Both the position numbers and the translations under genes were made by a program. DNA of 19,393 bases, from positions 1-19,393 of the forward strand of contig WKLE02000084.1 in assembly GCA_014885115.2 (NCBI GenBank), in the 5' to 3' direction. Below are positions 9,719-18,049 of the stretch, piece after piece. Below the pieces are notes generated by a model. It made no database searches. It was not told the DNA's origin and was given only the letters and a program-made list of their open reading frames with translations. Source of the stretch: Asterionellopsis glacialis. Taxonomy: Eukaryota > Bacillariophyta > Plagiogrammaphyceae > Rhaphoneidales > Asterionellopsidaceae. Numbering within the stretch: the stretch's first letter is position 1; every line of letters begins with the position of its first letter.

Positions 9719-10934
9719 CTTTACGTAAAAATCCCACTTTTTTCGTCGCGAGACACAATTTGAAATTCCGTTTTATTCCAATCACTTTTTTTGGTAGAAT
9801 TGAATCAATGAAAGGTGATTGACTCTTTTTCTCTATTGCTTTCCCACACTCTTTGTTCCACGTTGTTGTTAATCACCTTTTTTGTAGGTTTTGCTCTGTA
9901 ATTATGGAATAGAATATTATGTTTCACCTTTCTTCAAGTACTTTTGATGTTCTTCACACTTGACTACAGTATCATTTTTTTGATATTATCATATTATATT
10001 ATGGTTTACGTAAAAATGAAACTGTGACCCCGTTTAGAGTCACTCACTGGTCTCTAGCGTGCAGGACTAAGAGCAAAGATGTTGTACCAGGTACAATCAG
10101 TACTGGTTTTTGTTCCCTCCATCCCCCCCGCTCAGGGCGGGATCTTACAGTACAGGTGTAGGATCCCCCAAAATAATTAATTTCGCGCGCCACATTTTCA
10201 TGGTACTTTTGACGCGTAAAATCTACGCCAACCAGTTTCTAACATTCTTTTTCTATTGGCGCGGGTCGGGTCCGCGAGGGTCACCAATCGTGTCAACGCT
10301 GTCCGTCAACGGATACTAGATCTCTATGAGATATCCAAACTGCCCCACACGAAATCATGATGTCAGTCAGAACCCGGATCCAAAAGGATTCTATGATTGG
10401 AGTGGATCCAGACAATCGAACAAGTCGACAAAGCAGGAGAGCAGTGGGAACTCCACTACAGCGTAGTCTGTACACGTGTCATATCCTCTCACAGGTGGGT
10501 CCTCTACGTAAGACTAATTGGGGGATGTCTTACCTGTACTCATGCCCTACCTGGTAGTACATACCTGTACATAACATACTGGTAATGTTTCAGGAAGTCT
10601 TACAGGATTGGATTCCCTAATGATTTAATACGAATGTTCGCAAGGATAGGATTAACTGCTAAGAAGATTCGTCCCACCCTCCCCTTCACGCGGTGACCAC
10701 AAAATCACTTTTCTGTGAACACGCAGGTGGAAGAGAGAATAGCTCGCATTTCTCATACAGTATCGGTAGAAGAAATCTATCTGCCATTGTGGTATCGTTG
10801 AACGTCCATCGTCAATACAGTAGCAACTCGACAGCCAAAAATTCTCTCCATTGAGTTTTCAGCACGTTCCATTATTGATTACAGGTTTAATTAACCAGAA
10901 AACAAACAAACAATTTTTTTTTAAAATTTCAAAA
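9719..10934. other. long divergent spacer with GTAC-rich island
   Basis: A 1216-base region between the DUF7726-like gene (minus) and the methyltransferase gene (plus). The first 360 bases are AT-rich. Positions 10080-10590 are more GC-rich and bounded by GTAC-containing inverted-repeat clusters. The 13-base string TTTACGTAAAAAT occurs twice (about 9720 and 10003). The short frames in 10110-10585 show no recognisable protein and I do not call them. Confidence 0.5.
10084..10585. repeat. possible decayed non-autonomous element (GTAC-rich ends)
   Basis: The left end (10084-10108) contains TTGTACCAGGTACAATCAGT followed by ACTGG. The right end (about 10533-10583) contains CCTGTACT, CTACCTGGTAGTACATACCT, then GTACATAACATACTGG. 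The ends are related as imperfect inverted repeats sharing the block TACCTGGTA and CCAGTA. The interior is more GC-rich than its flanks. No transposase or target-site duplication was identified, so this is tentative. Confidence 0.25.
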
Positions 10935-11585
10935 ATGGTCAGTGAACAAGCAATCGTCACAACCGAATGGGATAACATGGCAGGTGAATGGGACGATCTT
11001 GCAGTTGGGTATCGAAATTCATTGGTAAAGGTATTGTGGGATCGTACAGGCATTACTGAGAAAAAGAATTTAGTAGTAGTCGACTTTGGTTGTGGCACAG
11101 GACTTTTGACGGAGTATTTGCGCAAACACGTCAAGGAAGTCATCTCCATAGATCCCTCCCCATTGATGATCCAACAATTGGAAGACAAACTTCACGGAGG
11201 ACAATGGTCCAATGTCCAAGCGCATTGTATAGCCTTGGGAGACCCAATCTCTATTGCTCGATCAAAGAATTCAGACCAGGCACTTCGTCAATTAGAGGGA
11301 CAAGTTGACTTGATCATTGCTTCTTCTGTCTTTAATTTTATACCCAAAAATGATCTTCCAGAAACCATGGAACGATTAGGGAAACTCTTACGACCGAATG
11401 GAGGGATTTTGTGTCATTCAGATTGGCCCGAGGGCGACAGGCATCCAGATGGATTTACCACAGACCGTGCGAAAGGCATTTATGAGATGGCAGGATTACA
11501 TGCAAAATCCACGGAAGAAATTAAAATGCGTGTCATGGCTTCTGAGGAATCTTTGATATTCGTCGGTGTCGCCCAAAAGCCTTGA
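10935..11585 (+). CDS. class I SAM-dependent methyltransferase
   Basis: A 216-residue protein. The first ATG of the frame is at 10935 in a good eukaryotic context (AAAAATGG); upstream the frame has no other ATG. Motif I is VVVDFGCGTGLLTEYL (47-62), with the glycine-rich SAM loop at 52-56. The acidic end of beta 2 is VISIDPSPLMIQQLE (69-83), and VDLIIASSVFNFI (124-136) is motif IV-like. A post-motif LGKLLRPNGGILCHSDWP (148-165) follows. This is a complete Rossmann-fold methyltransferase of the small UbiE/Methyltransf_11 or 12 type. The substrate cannot be told from sequence; such proteins act on small molecules, lipids or proteins. No targeting signal is evident, suggesting a cytosolic location. 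It converges with the MORN gene. Confidence 0.88.
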   Translation: MVSEQAIVTTEWDNMAGEWDDLAVGYRNSLVKVLWDRTGITEKKNLVVVDFGCGTGLLTEYLRKHVKEVISIDPSPLMIQQLEDKLHGGQWSNVQAHCIALGDPISIARSKNSDQALRQLEGQVDLIIASSVFNFIPKNDLPETMERLGKLLRPNGGILCHSDWPEGDRHPDGFTTDRAKGIYEMAGLHAKSTEEIKMRVMASEESLIFVGVAQKP

Positions 11586-12108
11586 AATCCTGTATGGTTT
11601 CTGATGGGGCTGAGATTCGGTTGTAGTAAGGCAACGTAATGCAGACACCAACAGAAATAAAGTGAATTCACCAATCGGAAACAAACGCAGCAAAAGAAAA
11701 TATAATGAAGAATTGATACAAATCCATGTTGTATACATTGCAACCTAGCATACAAAGGAAGGAGTATCTTATTTGAATTCAGAAAATACTAGATGATTAT
11801 CTATATCTATTCGGAGTGTTGGTGATGCAATATCACCTTTGAACATTGATTAGAAGATGTACCACTTGGTTGAATTAGACCGCTGAGCTTTCTGCAAATG
11901 TCTGAGATATCATGCATGGCACATATGAATTAGTAATAAATCTTATTTGTACCTATGGAGTGCCTATTCTTAAGACCTTTTTGGGCATCAGTTGTCTGTT
12001 ATTTACGCCTACTCTTACTAAGGCTCTCCCTAAAAATTACGCGCTCTCATAAATCACTTGCAATTGGATCGTTTTTTATTATTTGTACAATAGATTTGTT
12101 TTCTTTCT
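11586..12108. other. convergent 3' spacer
   Basis: 523 bases between the stops of the methyltransferase and MORN genes. AT-rich, no gene or repeat recognised; presumed 3' UTRs of both genes. Confidence 0.5.
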
Positions 12109-13737
12109 TCATTGGGGTGTACTTTGTCCCTTGAATTCGCCATGTTCCCATCTACCCTCTTGTATAGATCCATTTTCGGCACATCGAAATAAACCCATAC
12201 CATGCTGCTTGCCAGCATTCCAATGTCCTTCATAGGTGTCACCATTGACATAAAATAATTTACCAAACCCATGTTGATTCCCATCTTTCCAATTTCCACT
12301 GTATCGATCACCATCTCCCCACTGACACGTACCCACTCCATCCATTTCATCATTTTTCCATTGCCCTTCATAAATCATTTCACCATTTTGTCGTATCATT
12401 TTACCATGCCCATGAAAATCACTCCGATGAAAGTGACCCTCATATACAAATCTCCATCCAGCACCAACATACACACCGCGACCTTCAAAATATCCATTCT
12501 CAAATTCACCTTCGTAAATTTCAGATTGTCCATCATAAAGACCTTCCTTATGAATAAAGGAAAAGACACCTCTACCTTTTTGAGTCGTACCATACCTAAC
12601 CATCCCTACATAGGTTGTCCCTTCATTATCTTGTAATGTCACAGTCCTATCCAAAAATGATAACGACGGGTGTTGTCGATACATGGGGGACGGTGATACT
12701 GCTGCTGCTGTTGCAGCAGGTATCCTGTAGTTGCCATAATAGTTATCATCATCATTACTATAATTTTCATCGATAGTCGTTGATGATGAAAATGATTCAT
12801 CTGTTGTTTGTTCGGAAGAACTTTCCTCATTCACAGGCAAATAATGCAAATCGTGTTGTTCTTTTTGCTCATGTTGTGCATGACTTATATTGTTCAGATG
12901 ATTAGGATAACAGTACAAACACCGACCGGATACCACAACACCAGGAACTGTTAACGGAATCAATGTACTGCTACATGTAGATGATGATGATTCTTTATTT
13001 TCCTCATTTTGTTGTATTACAACTTTATAAATTTGAGAACCACAAGTTGGACACATTCCATGTTTGAATCGTTCTTGTTGAATAATGTCAGGTATATTGG
13101 TATGTGATACTTTTCCAGTAGCATTAGTTGTTTTTGTTGTTGTCGTCGTCGTGTTATTATGATTATGGGTGACAACATGCCGTTGTTCTTGTTTCCCACT
13201 TTCATTCTCATTTTGTTCCATTGTAGTACATGCAGTAGCACTATTATTGTTATTATTATGATTATTTCTTGTTCCTCCTGTGGTTGTCCCTCCGTTACTT
13301 ACAATGGCTTGTCGTGATGTTTCAAAAGTAGGTGACAGTGCTGCTGTTTTCATGGAGGATAAATGAATGGGTGTTGTGACAATTGTTCGCTTGTCATTGG
13401 CATTTACATGTTGTGGTGGACGACGATTGTTTCTGTTACTCCCATTCCTCGGAGTTGTTGCCATTCCTCTCCGACTTTGTTTCACATTTTGTCGACGAAG
13501 TTCTCGTAATCTATTTCTTCGTTGTTGACGTTCTTCTTTTGTTTCTTTTTTACCATTTTGTGGTGGACCTATATATGTTACACCACGATTCAAACATGCT
13601 TCTTGAATAGCAATTTCTTCACGATCAAGTTGCTGCTGCTGAGTACTAATATGATCCCGGGTATGACTCGTAGACTGTCGTTGTGATTTGGTACGATCTT
13701 TTTTGAATCTTGTCGTGTTGGTGTCGTTACGCATCAT
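12109..13737 (-). CDS. MORN-repeat protein with a CxxC...CxxC element
   Basis: Single-exon 542-residue protein starting MMRN at 13737. The N-terminal part is basic and disordered, with a predicted helix EACLNRGVTYIGPP then KKETKEERQQRRNRLRELRR (about 46-82) and Asn/Thr/Gln-rich stretches. Residues 229-276 hold CPTCG and, after a 40-residue loop, GRCLYCYP. The two CxxC pairs could bind zinc; the intervening PLTVPGVVVSGRC suggests a conserved small domain. After a Ser/Glu/Asp-rich linker, residues about 376-538 contain five clear MORN repeats (YEGEFENG, YEGHFHRS, YEGQWKND, YSGNWKDG, YEGHWNAG) plus partial ones at both ends. MORN repeats commonly mediate membrane or protein association at the cell cortex. 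The binding partner is not known. The upstream region is shared with the divergent nitronate monooxygenase gene. Confidence 0.85.
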   Translation of the reverse strand: MMRNDTNTTRFKKDRTKSQRQSTSHTRDHISTQQQQLDREEIAIQEACLNRGVTYIGPPQNGKKETKEERQQRRNRLRELRRQNVKQSRRGMATTPRNGSNRNNRRPPQHVNANDKRTIVTTPIHLSSMKTAALSPTFETSRQAIVSNGGTTTGGTRNNHNNNNNSATACTTMEQNENESGKQEQRHVVTHNHNNTTTTTTKTTNATGKVSHTNIPDIIQQERFKHGMCPTCGSQIYKVVIQQNEENKESSSSTCSSTLIPLTVPGVVVSGRCLYCYPNHLNNISHAQHEQKEQHDLHYLPVNEESSSEQTTDESFSSSTTIDENYSNDDDNYYGNYRIPAATAAAVSPSPMYRQHPSLSFLDRTVTLQDNEGTTYVGMVRYGTTQKGRGVFSFIHKEGLYDGQSEIYEGEFENGYFEGRGVYVGAGWRFVYEGHFHRSDFHGHGKMIRQNGEMIYEGQWKNDEMDGVGTCQWGDGDRYSGNWKDGNQHGFGKLFYVNGDTYEGHWNAGKQHGMGLFRCAENGSIQEGRWEHGEFKGQSTPQ

Positions 13738-14696
13738 TATGGTTGTTCTTCTTGTTGTTTATACGTATAGTTTTATATTTTGTATTTATTTGTACATACA
13801 GAAAAAGAAGCACAAGATGCATGTGCTTTAATTAATACCGACCGTGGTACCCTTTATGATCTACACACAAGATACCCTTTTAGCGTATCTTTTCTGTTTT
13901 TTTCCTTATATTTGTGATTCTTCTTCTTGTGACATGTACGGTACGAATCTTACGATCGTGATTATAATAATAATGTATCAATGAGATTCAAAAGAGGGCA
14001 AGGTTGAGTTGACAAGACGAATCATAGACCGACCATGTGCTGCACATTATCAATTCTTGATGTCGACCTCTTGGCTGTTGTGGTTATTATACTTTATAGT
14101 TTCTCTCTAGAGAGAGAGAGAGGACGAGGCATTTTCACAATGACTGGATCCATCACGGATTGAGATGCGCGGAGTTTTCCATTCGTGTAAAAGGTTTGAA
14201 AATTTGGCGGGGGAGCGTGATTGACAGGAATTTTCTTTTTTTTAATTTGAAATTGTCGATTGTACGAGTGAAAATATTACGTGGAGTATAGAGATGGGAA
14301 ATGCATAGGAGTGTAGGTGGTAAATCATGATGACGTTTGTCATTATTTATTTAGCGCTCTACTTGCCCAGTAGTGCTTTCGCGAGGGAGGGAGTCAGTCG
14401 CACCTACTGACGTCCTTGAGCTTTGAGGAACTTTCCTTTTCTGAACTAACACCAAGTTTGCGTGAAAAATTGACAACATGACCGCAAGTGCAACTCTTTC
14501 GTAGTCTACCATAACTTTATTGTATCGCTGTCCAACATTAGTTCTACAACACTGATCTAGAGAAACGACAACAGATCTCCCCGTGTATTTTGCGTATTTG
14601 ATTGAATTCAAACTTTCTATCTCTGCTCCTCCAATATAAGAAAGAGGAAATTTGAAACGAAGAAGAAAACGAAAAAAACAACAACAACAACACATC
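13738..14696. other. bidirectional promoter region
   Basis: A 959-base spacer between two divergent genes. It contains GTAC elements (13849, 13936-13945), the exact 16-base palindrome at 14102-14117, an E2F-like TTTGGCGGG at 14203-14211 and two TGACGT motifs (about 14330 and 14408). No coding region is supported. Confidence 0.5.
14102..14117. repeat. 16-bp perfect palindrome TCTCTCTAGAGAGAGA
   Basis: The string equals its own reverse complement and is identical to 17397-17412. It lies upstream of both the MORN and the nitronate monooxygenase genes. It could be a dimeric transcription-factor site or a CT/GA low-complexity motif. Confidence 0.6.
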
Positions 14697-15722
14697 ATGA
14701 CGATTCATACAAAAGTTACTAAAATGTTAGGTATTGAACATCCTGTCATTATGGGTGGTATGACAGGTGTGGGTACACCTGAATTAGCAGCAGCTGTATC
14801 GAATGCTGGTGGATTAGGTACCATTGCTATTCACAATGCTGGTGATCCTGAGGGTGGTCGTGAATGGATCCGTCGATTGAGAACTTTGACGAACAAACCA
14901 TTCGGTGTGAATTTGACTATATTACCATCCATGGGTCCACCACCACCGTACGAAGAGTATGCCAAGGTTATTATTGAAGAAGGTGTAAAAATTGTGGAAA
15001 CAGCGGGTTCCAATCCCAAGAAATGGATCACCATGTTTAAAAATGCTGGTTTAATCACCATTCATAAATGTGTTGCCATACGCCATGCCCTAAGTGCCGA
15101 ACGTATGGGTGTTGATATTATTTCGTTAGATGGGTTTGAATGTGCTGGACATCCTGGTGAAGAAGATATTGGTAACTTTGTATTACAAGCCAAGGGTGCC
15201 AAGGCACTAAGTCGTCCCTATGTCTGTTCAGGTGGTGTTGGTGATGGGAAACAAATTGCAGCTGCATTGGCCTTGGGGGCAGATGGTGTTAATTGTGGTA
15301 CAAGATTTTGTGCCACCCAAGAATGTATGTGGCCTGAATCCTTCAAACAGCGGATGGTTGATGGAGACGAACGTGATACAGTCTTGATGCTACGACGATT
15401 GAAAAATACATGTCGCGTTTTCCGTAATGATGTATCTAAAGAAGTTGAACAAATTGAATCTGAAAAAGGTGAAGAATTTGATTTTATGGATGTAGCTCAT
15501 CTTGTGAATGGGAAGCGAGGACGTGATGCAGAAAAGAAAGGTGATGCAGATGGTGGTATTTGGACAGCAGGACAAGTGGTGGGTCTAATTGACTCGATAC
15601 CTACAGTCCAAGAATTAATGGATCAAATGATGCAAGAAGCTGAGGAAGTTATTTTGTCACGATTGAATTCAATGGTTAGCAGTAATAGCAAGCAGGGCCA
15701 TTCCCTCAGAAGCAAACTTTAA
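14697..15722 (+). CDS. nitronate monooxygenase (2-nitropropane dioxygenase), peroxisomal
   Basis: A 341-residue protein. The ATG at 14697 is the first of the frame; the bases before it (14655-14696) are an A-rich leader with CAA repeats. The family is shown by the FMN-binding TIM-barrel motifs: PVIMGGMTGVGTPELAAAV then SNAGGLGTIA (16-44), FGVNLT (69-74), DGFECAGHPGEEDIG (145-159) with the candidate catalytic His152, and VCSGGVGDGKQIAAALALGA then DGVNCGTRF (176-204). These enzymes oxidise alkyl nitronates, such as propionate 3-nitronate, with oxygen and FMN. The final residues are RSKL: SKL is the canonical type 1 peroxisomal targeting signal, so I infer import into peroxisomes, where reactive oxygen products could be handled. 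The C-terminal region, about 250-341, is longer and more charged than in compact bacterial forms. A broken copy of the 3' end lies downstream. Confidence 0.93.
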   Translation: MTIHTKVTKMLGIEHPVIMGGMTGVGTPELAAAVSNAGGLGTIAIHNAGDPEGGREWIRRLRTLTNKPFGVNLTILPSMGPPPPYEEYAKVIIEEGVKIVETAGSNPKKWITMFKNAGLITIHKCVAIRHALSAERMGVDIISLDGFECAGHPGEEDIGNFVLQAKGAKALSRPYVCSGGVGDGKQIAAALALGADGVNCGTRFCATQECMWPESFKQRMVDGDERDTVLMLRRLKNTCRVFRNDVSKEVEQIESEKGEEFDFMDVAHLVNGKRGRDAEKKGDADGGIWTAGQVVGLIDSIPTVQELMDQMMQEAEEVILSRLNSMVSSNSKQGHSLRSKL

Positions 15723-15764
15723 TGAGAATATCATACGAAAGGTTATGAATTTTACTTTTTTATG

Positions 15765-15770
15765 AATAAA
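15765..15770 (+). promoter_or_regulatory. candidate poly(A) signal AATAAA
   Basis: AATAAA lies 43 bases after the nitronate monooxygenase stop. The equivalent position in the downstream copy is changed to an A run. Algal polyadenylation signals vary, so this is only a candidate. Confidence 0.35.
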
Positions 15771-16160
15771 TATATGCAAACTTCTTTACAACTTTGAAGT
15801 TTTTTCTAGAGAAAGCATAGTTGTGATGTTCAATGTTCCTTTATCATATGAAGCACTTTATGTTATGGTGTTTTCATTCTGTCAAAAAGTGGATTGTTTC
15901 GCTTCTCTTTTTTCAAGAGTCTGTTGTATTCTCTGCTCTAAACAAGGATATGTCTCCCAGCAGTCACTAGTCAATGTGAGGATAAATAGGACTTTTCAAC
16001 TCCCGTTTTACCAGTTTTTTTATGCAACCGATTCTAACGTATTGGTTACCAAACGTTGTGATGATTCTGTTTTGAAATTTCACAAGGAGGAGTGACAGGA
16101 AGAGTTGCCGACTACAATTCGTGCTAAGGAGAGACGGAGCAAAAAAAAACAGGATGCTGA

Positions 16161-16200
16161 TCGTCTTTCCGATCCGTCAGTCGTCTTTCCGATCTGTCAA
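16161..16200. repeat. tandem repeat, 2 x 20 bases
   Basis: TCGTCTTTCCGATCCGTCAG is followed directly by TCGTCTTTCCGATCTGTCAA; 18 of 20 positions match. It lies in a gene-free stretch and has no obvious function. Confidence 0.7.
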
Positions 16201-16562
16201 TTGGTTTTTGGCTTCAAATTATTGAATATAGTGTTTTGATTGCTGTGTGCATCCTTAGAAGACAGATCGAACCCAAATAGTCAATCTCAGAAATGTGAAT
16301 GACCACAAGAGCAAACCTCGCTTCTGGTTACAATGCATCTGTGTATATTCATAAACATTGGCTTTAGTGGGTCGTGTTTCTCCTGGATGTGGTTGTGCAG
16401 ATGCGGATTTTGTTACTCAAGCACGTCTGAGGTTTGACAAAATCCCTTGGATAGAGACCAGGGTTAACGCTATTTGACAAGGTACTGATTGCGTGTCCGT
16501 CGACACGTCACAAGATCCAAAAAATCCAAAAAAGAAAAGCGCAAGAAAAAAAATAATGTTAC

Positions 16563-16777
16563 TGGACAGCAGGACAAGAGGTGGGTCTAATTGACTCGAT
16601 ACCTACAGTCCAGAATGAATGGATCAAATGACGCAAGAAGCTGAGGAAGTTCTTTTGTCACGGTTGAATTCAATGGTTAACAGTAATAGCAAGCAGGGCC
16701 ATTCCCTCAGAAGCAAACTTTAAGGAGAACATCATGCGAAAGGTTATGAATTTTACTTTTTCATAAAAAAATATATG
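16563..16777 (+). pseudogene. partial frameshifted copy of the nitronate monooxygenase 3' end
   Basis: This stretch matches 15561-15776: the last 53 codons (from Trp289), the stop and about 50 bases of 3' UTR. By eye there are about a dozen substitutions and one deleted base over about 215 positions, roughly 94 percent identity. The lost A (CCAAGAA in the gene, CCAGAA here, near 16612) breaks the frame. The SKL-stop end is still spelled out in the shifted frame. There is no start codon or upstream coding part, so it is a decaying segmental duplicate rather than a gene. Inclusion of 3' UTR sequence argues for a DNA-level copy; there is no clear poly(A) tail at its end. Confidence 0.88.
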
Positions 16778-17197
16778 TTTGTTTGTACACACTGGAAAAC
16801 GATCTCCGTTGCTTTCGAAAATAAGGTTTCCCCACACACAAATGTCGCACAGAATTCAGTTACCGTTACACCGCAATATCAAGATTGTTCTGAGCGTAAA
16901 AAGTATTTTTAGAAGAAACTCTTGAAGTTCGAAAATTTTATGGTTCTCATCTTTTTTTTCTTCCTGAAGTTTTCAATTTTCTAGCTTCAAATTAGTTGAC
17001 GTTGAACCATTTCTGCAAATGATGAAGTCCCGAAGCCTTCGACAAGGAAAATTAGAATATCCTCTCCCCAGTACGATGGCATCTAAATCTTGCTCTATAT
17101 AAGCCCCATAACATGTCTACATGAGAGCTGTTCATGAAGTACTACAGCCGACTTGATTTCAATTGGCTTCTTTTCTGTCTTTCTTGTAGAAGTACAC

Positions 17198-17224
17198 GGT
17201 ACGAAACACAATATATTCCGTACC
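17198..17224. repeat. GTACG inverted repeat
   Basis: GGTACG at 17198-17203 pairs with CGTACC at 17219-17224 around an AT-rich 15-base loop. It is another member of the GTAC-rich intergenic elements. Confidence 0.5.
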
Positions 17225-17396
17225 AGGTATTATCTATCTAATAAATGGCTTGTTATTTTTGCTGCAACAGAATTCCTTTTGTCTTTGTTGAATAAGATGA
17301 TGTTTTATCATCTCATGGAAACACCTAGGACCTAATTAGTATCGCCTCCTCACCCCTCTCATCTTGAATATTTAATCATCTCTGGGTCTAATCTAG

Positions 17397-17412
17397 TCTC
17401 TCTAGAGAGAGA
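17397..17412. repeat. 16-bp perfect palindrome TCTCTCTAGAGAGAGA, second copy
   Basis: Identical to 14102-14117. It lies about 640 bases before the MATE start, with related shorter versions at 17487 and at 17958-17967 (TCTCTAGAGA). Confidence 0.6.
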
Positions 17413-18049
17413 TGTCAGAATCGAGTCGTTAGAGGTTATTAGTTCGTGTTGTATTGATTAACATGTTTCCTAAACTATGGGACTCTCTAGTAGAGTACTC
17501 CCGCTATCTGCCTCTTTTTGTGTGTGTTGGCTTCTTGTTCAAATGAAAAAAATCTGTAAGAGAAAAAAAAGAATCAGAAAAAAAATCATAAGTTTTCGTC
17601 TGATCACCCTTCCAATAGGTTATTATTCTTGATTCTTTGGTCCTAACCGTCCACCCGTCTGATTCTTTTTGTGGATGTAAAAAAGAAACAGGTCTTTTTC
17701 TTCTCTTTGTGACGTTACGCTTGGTTGATTGTTGTCGCATTTTTTTCGTGCAAAGAGTCTTGTTGTGACGGTGTTTGTTTTTTGGTATGTTCTGTCACGC
17801 ACGCGATTCTGGTACCTCATGTTTCTGATTCTTTTTCGAGGTGGTAAAATTAGAGTGAGGGGTAGGTCCCAGTCAGTTTTTGACGGAAAAAAAAACTCAC
17901 CATATTTTTTTTGGGAAAAAAGTTCTACAGATAGACTAGTCCAGTCTTGTTGCTGTTTCTCTAGAGACCCTACCCTCTAACACTCACACGTCATTCCTTT
18001 TCATTTCTTGTCGACAATATAGACTAGACTACCCGCAGAATAGTCTGCC

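Larger units (their letters stand above)
15723..16562. other. spacer between nitronate monooxygenase and its partial copy
   Basis: An 840-base spacer. Just after the gene, AATAAA (15765-15770) is a candidate poly(A) signal. A 2 x 20-base tandem repeat lies at 16161-16200. A 90-codon frame at 15823-16095 begins with GTG and has no recognisable content. A 37-39-codon stretch near 16362-16480 has protein-like composition but ends in a stop; I do not call it. Confidence 0.45.
16778..18049. other. long spacer and MATE upstream region
   Basis: 1272 bases, AT-rich, no supported gene. It holds a GTAC inverted repeat (17198-17224), the 16-base palindrome (17397-17412), related CTCTAG motifs at 17487 and 17958, A/T homopolymer runs around 17545-17590 and 17885-17925, and ACGTCA about 60 bases before the MATE start. 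Confidence 0.5.

Noticed and set aside
10110..10585. Several overlapping 60-70-codon frames
   Set aside because: They overlap one another on both strands and show no domain; probably chance openings in a GC-richer tract.
10851..10934. 28-residue extension of the methyltransferase from TTG
   Set aside because: No ATG in the extension, and AAAAATGG at 10935 is a good start context.
12271..12636. 121-codon plus-strand frame
   Set aside because: Antisense shadow of the MORN repeats, Ile/Phe/Thr-rich.
14652..14696. N-terminal extension of nitronate monooxygenase beginning at TTG
   Set aside because: It would add a Lys/Arg/Gln run from an A-rich leader and needs a non-ATG start; the ATG at 14697 gives the family's normal N-terminus.
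15823..16095. 90-codon plus-strand frame
   Set aside because: GTG start, Cys/Phe-rich, no similarity I recognise, lies between a gene and its broken copy.
16161..16200. TCTTTCCGATCT resembling a sequencing adapter end
   Set aside because: It differs from the common adapter end (GCTCTTCCGATCT) within the core and occurs as a diverged tandem pair, so contamination is unlikely.
16258..16275. GGGTTCGATC on the minus strand, like a tRNA T-loop
   Set aside because: The flanking bases do not form the 5-bp T stem and no acceptor or anticodon arm is found.
16362..16480. Protein-like stretch (SPGCGCADADF, RLRFDKIPWIE)
   Set aside because: Only 37-39 codons between stops with no start or recognisable family; too little to call a pseudogene.
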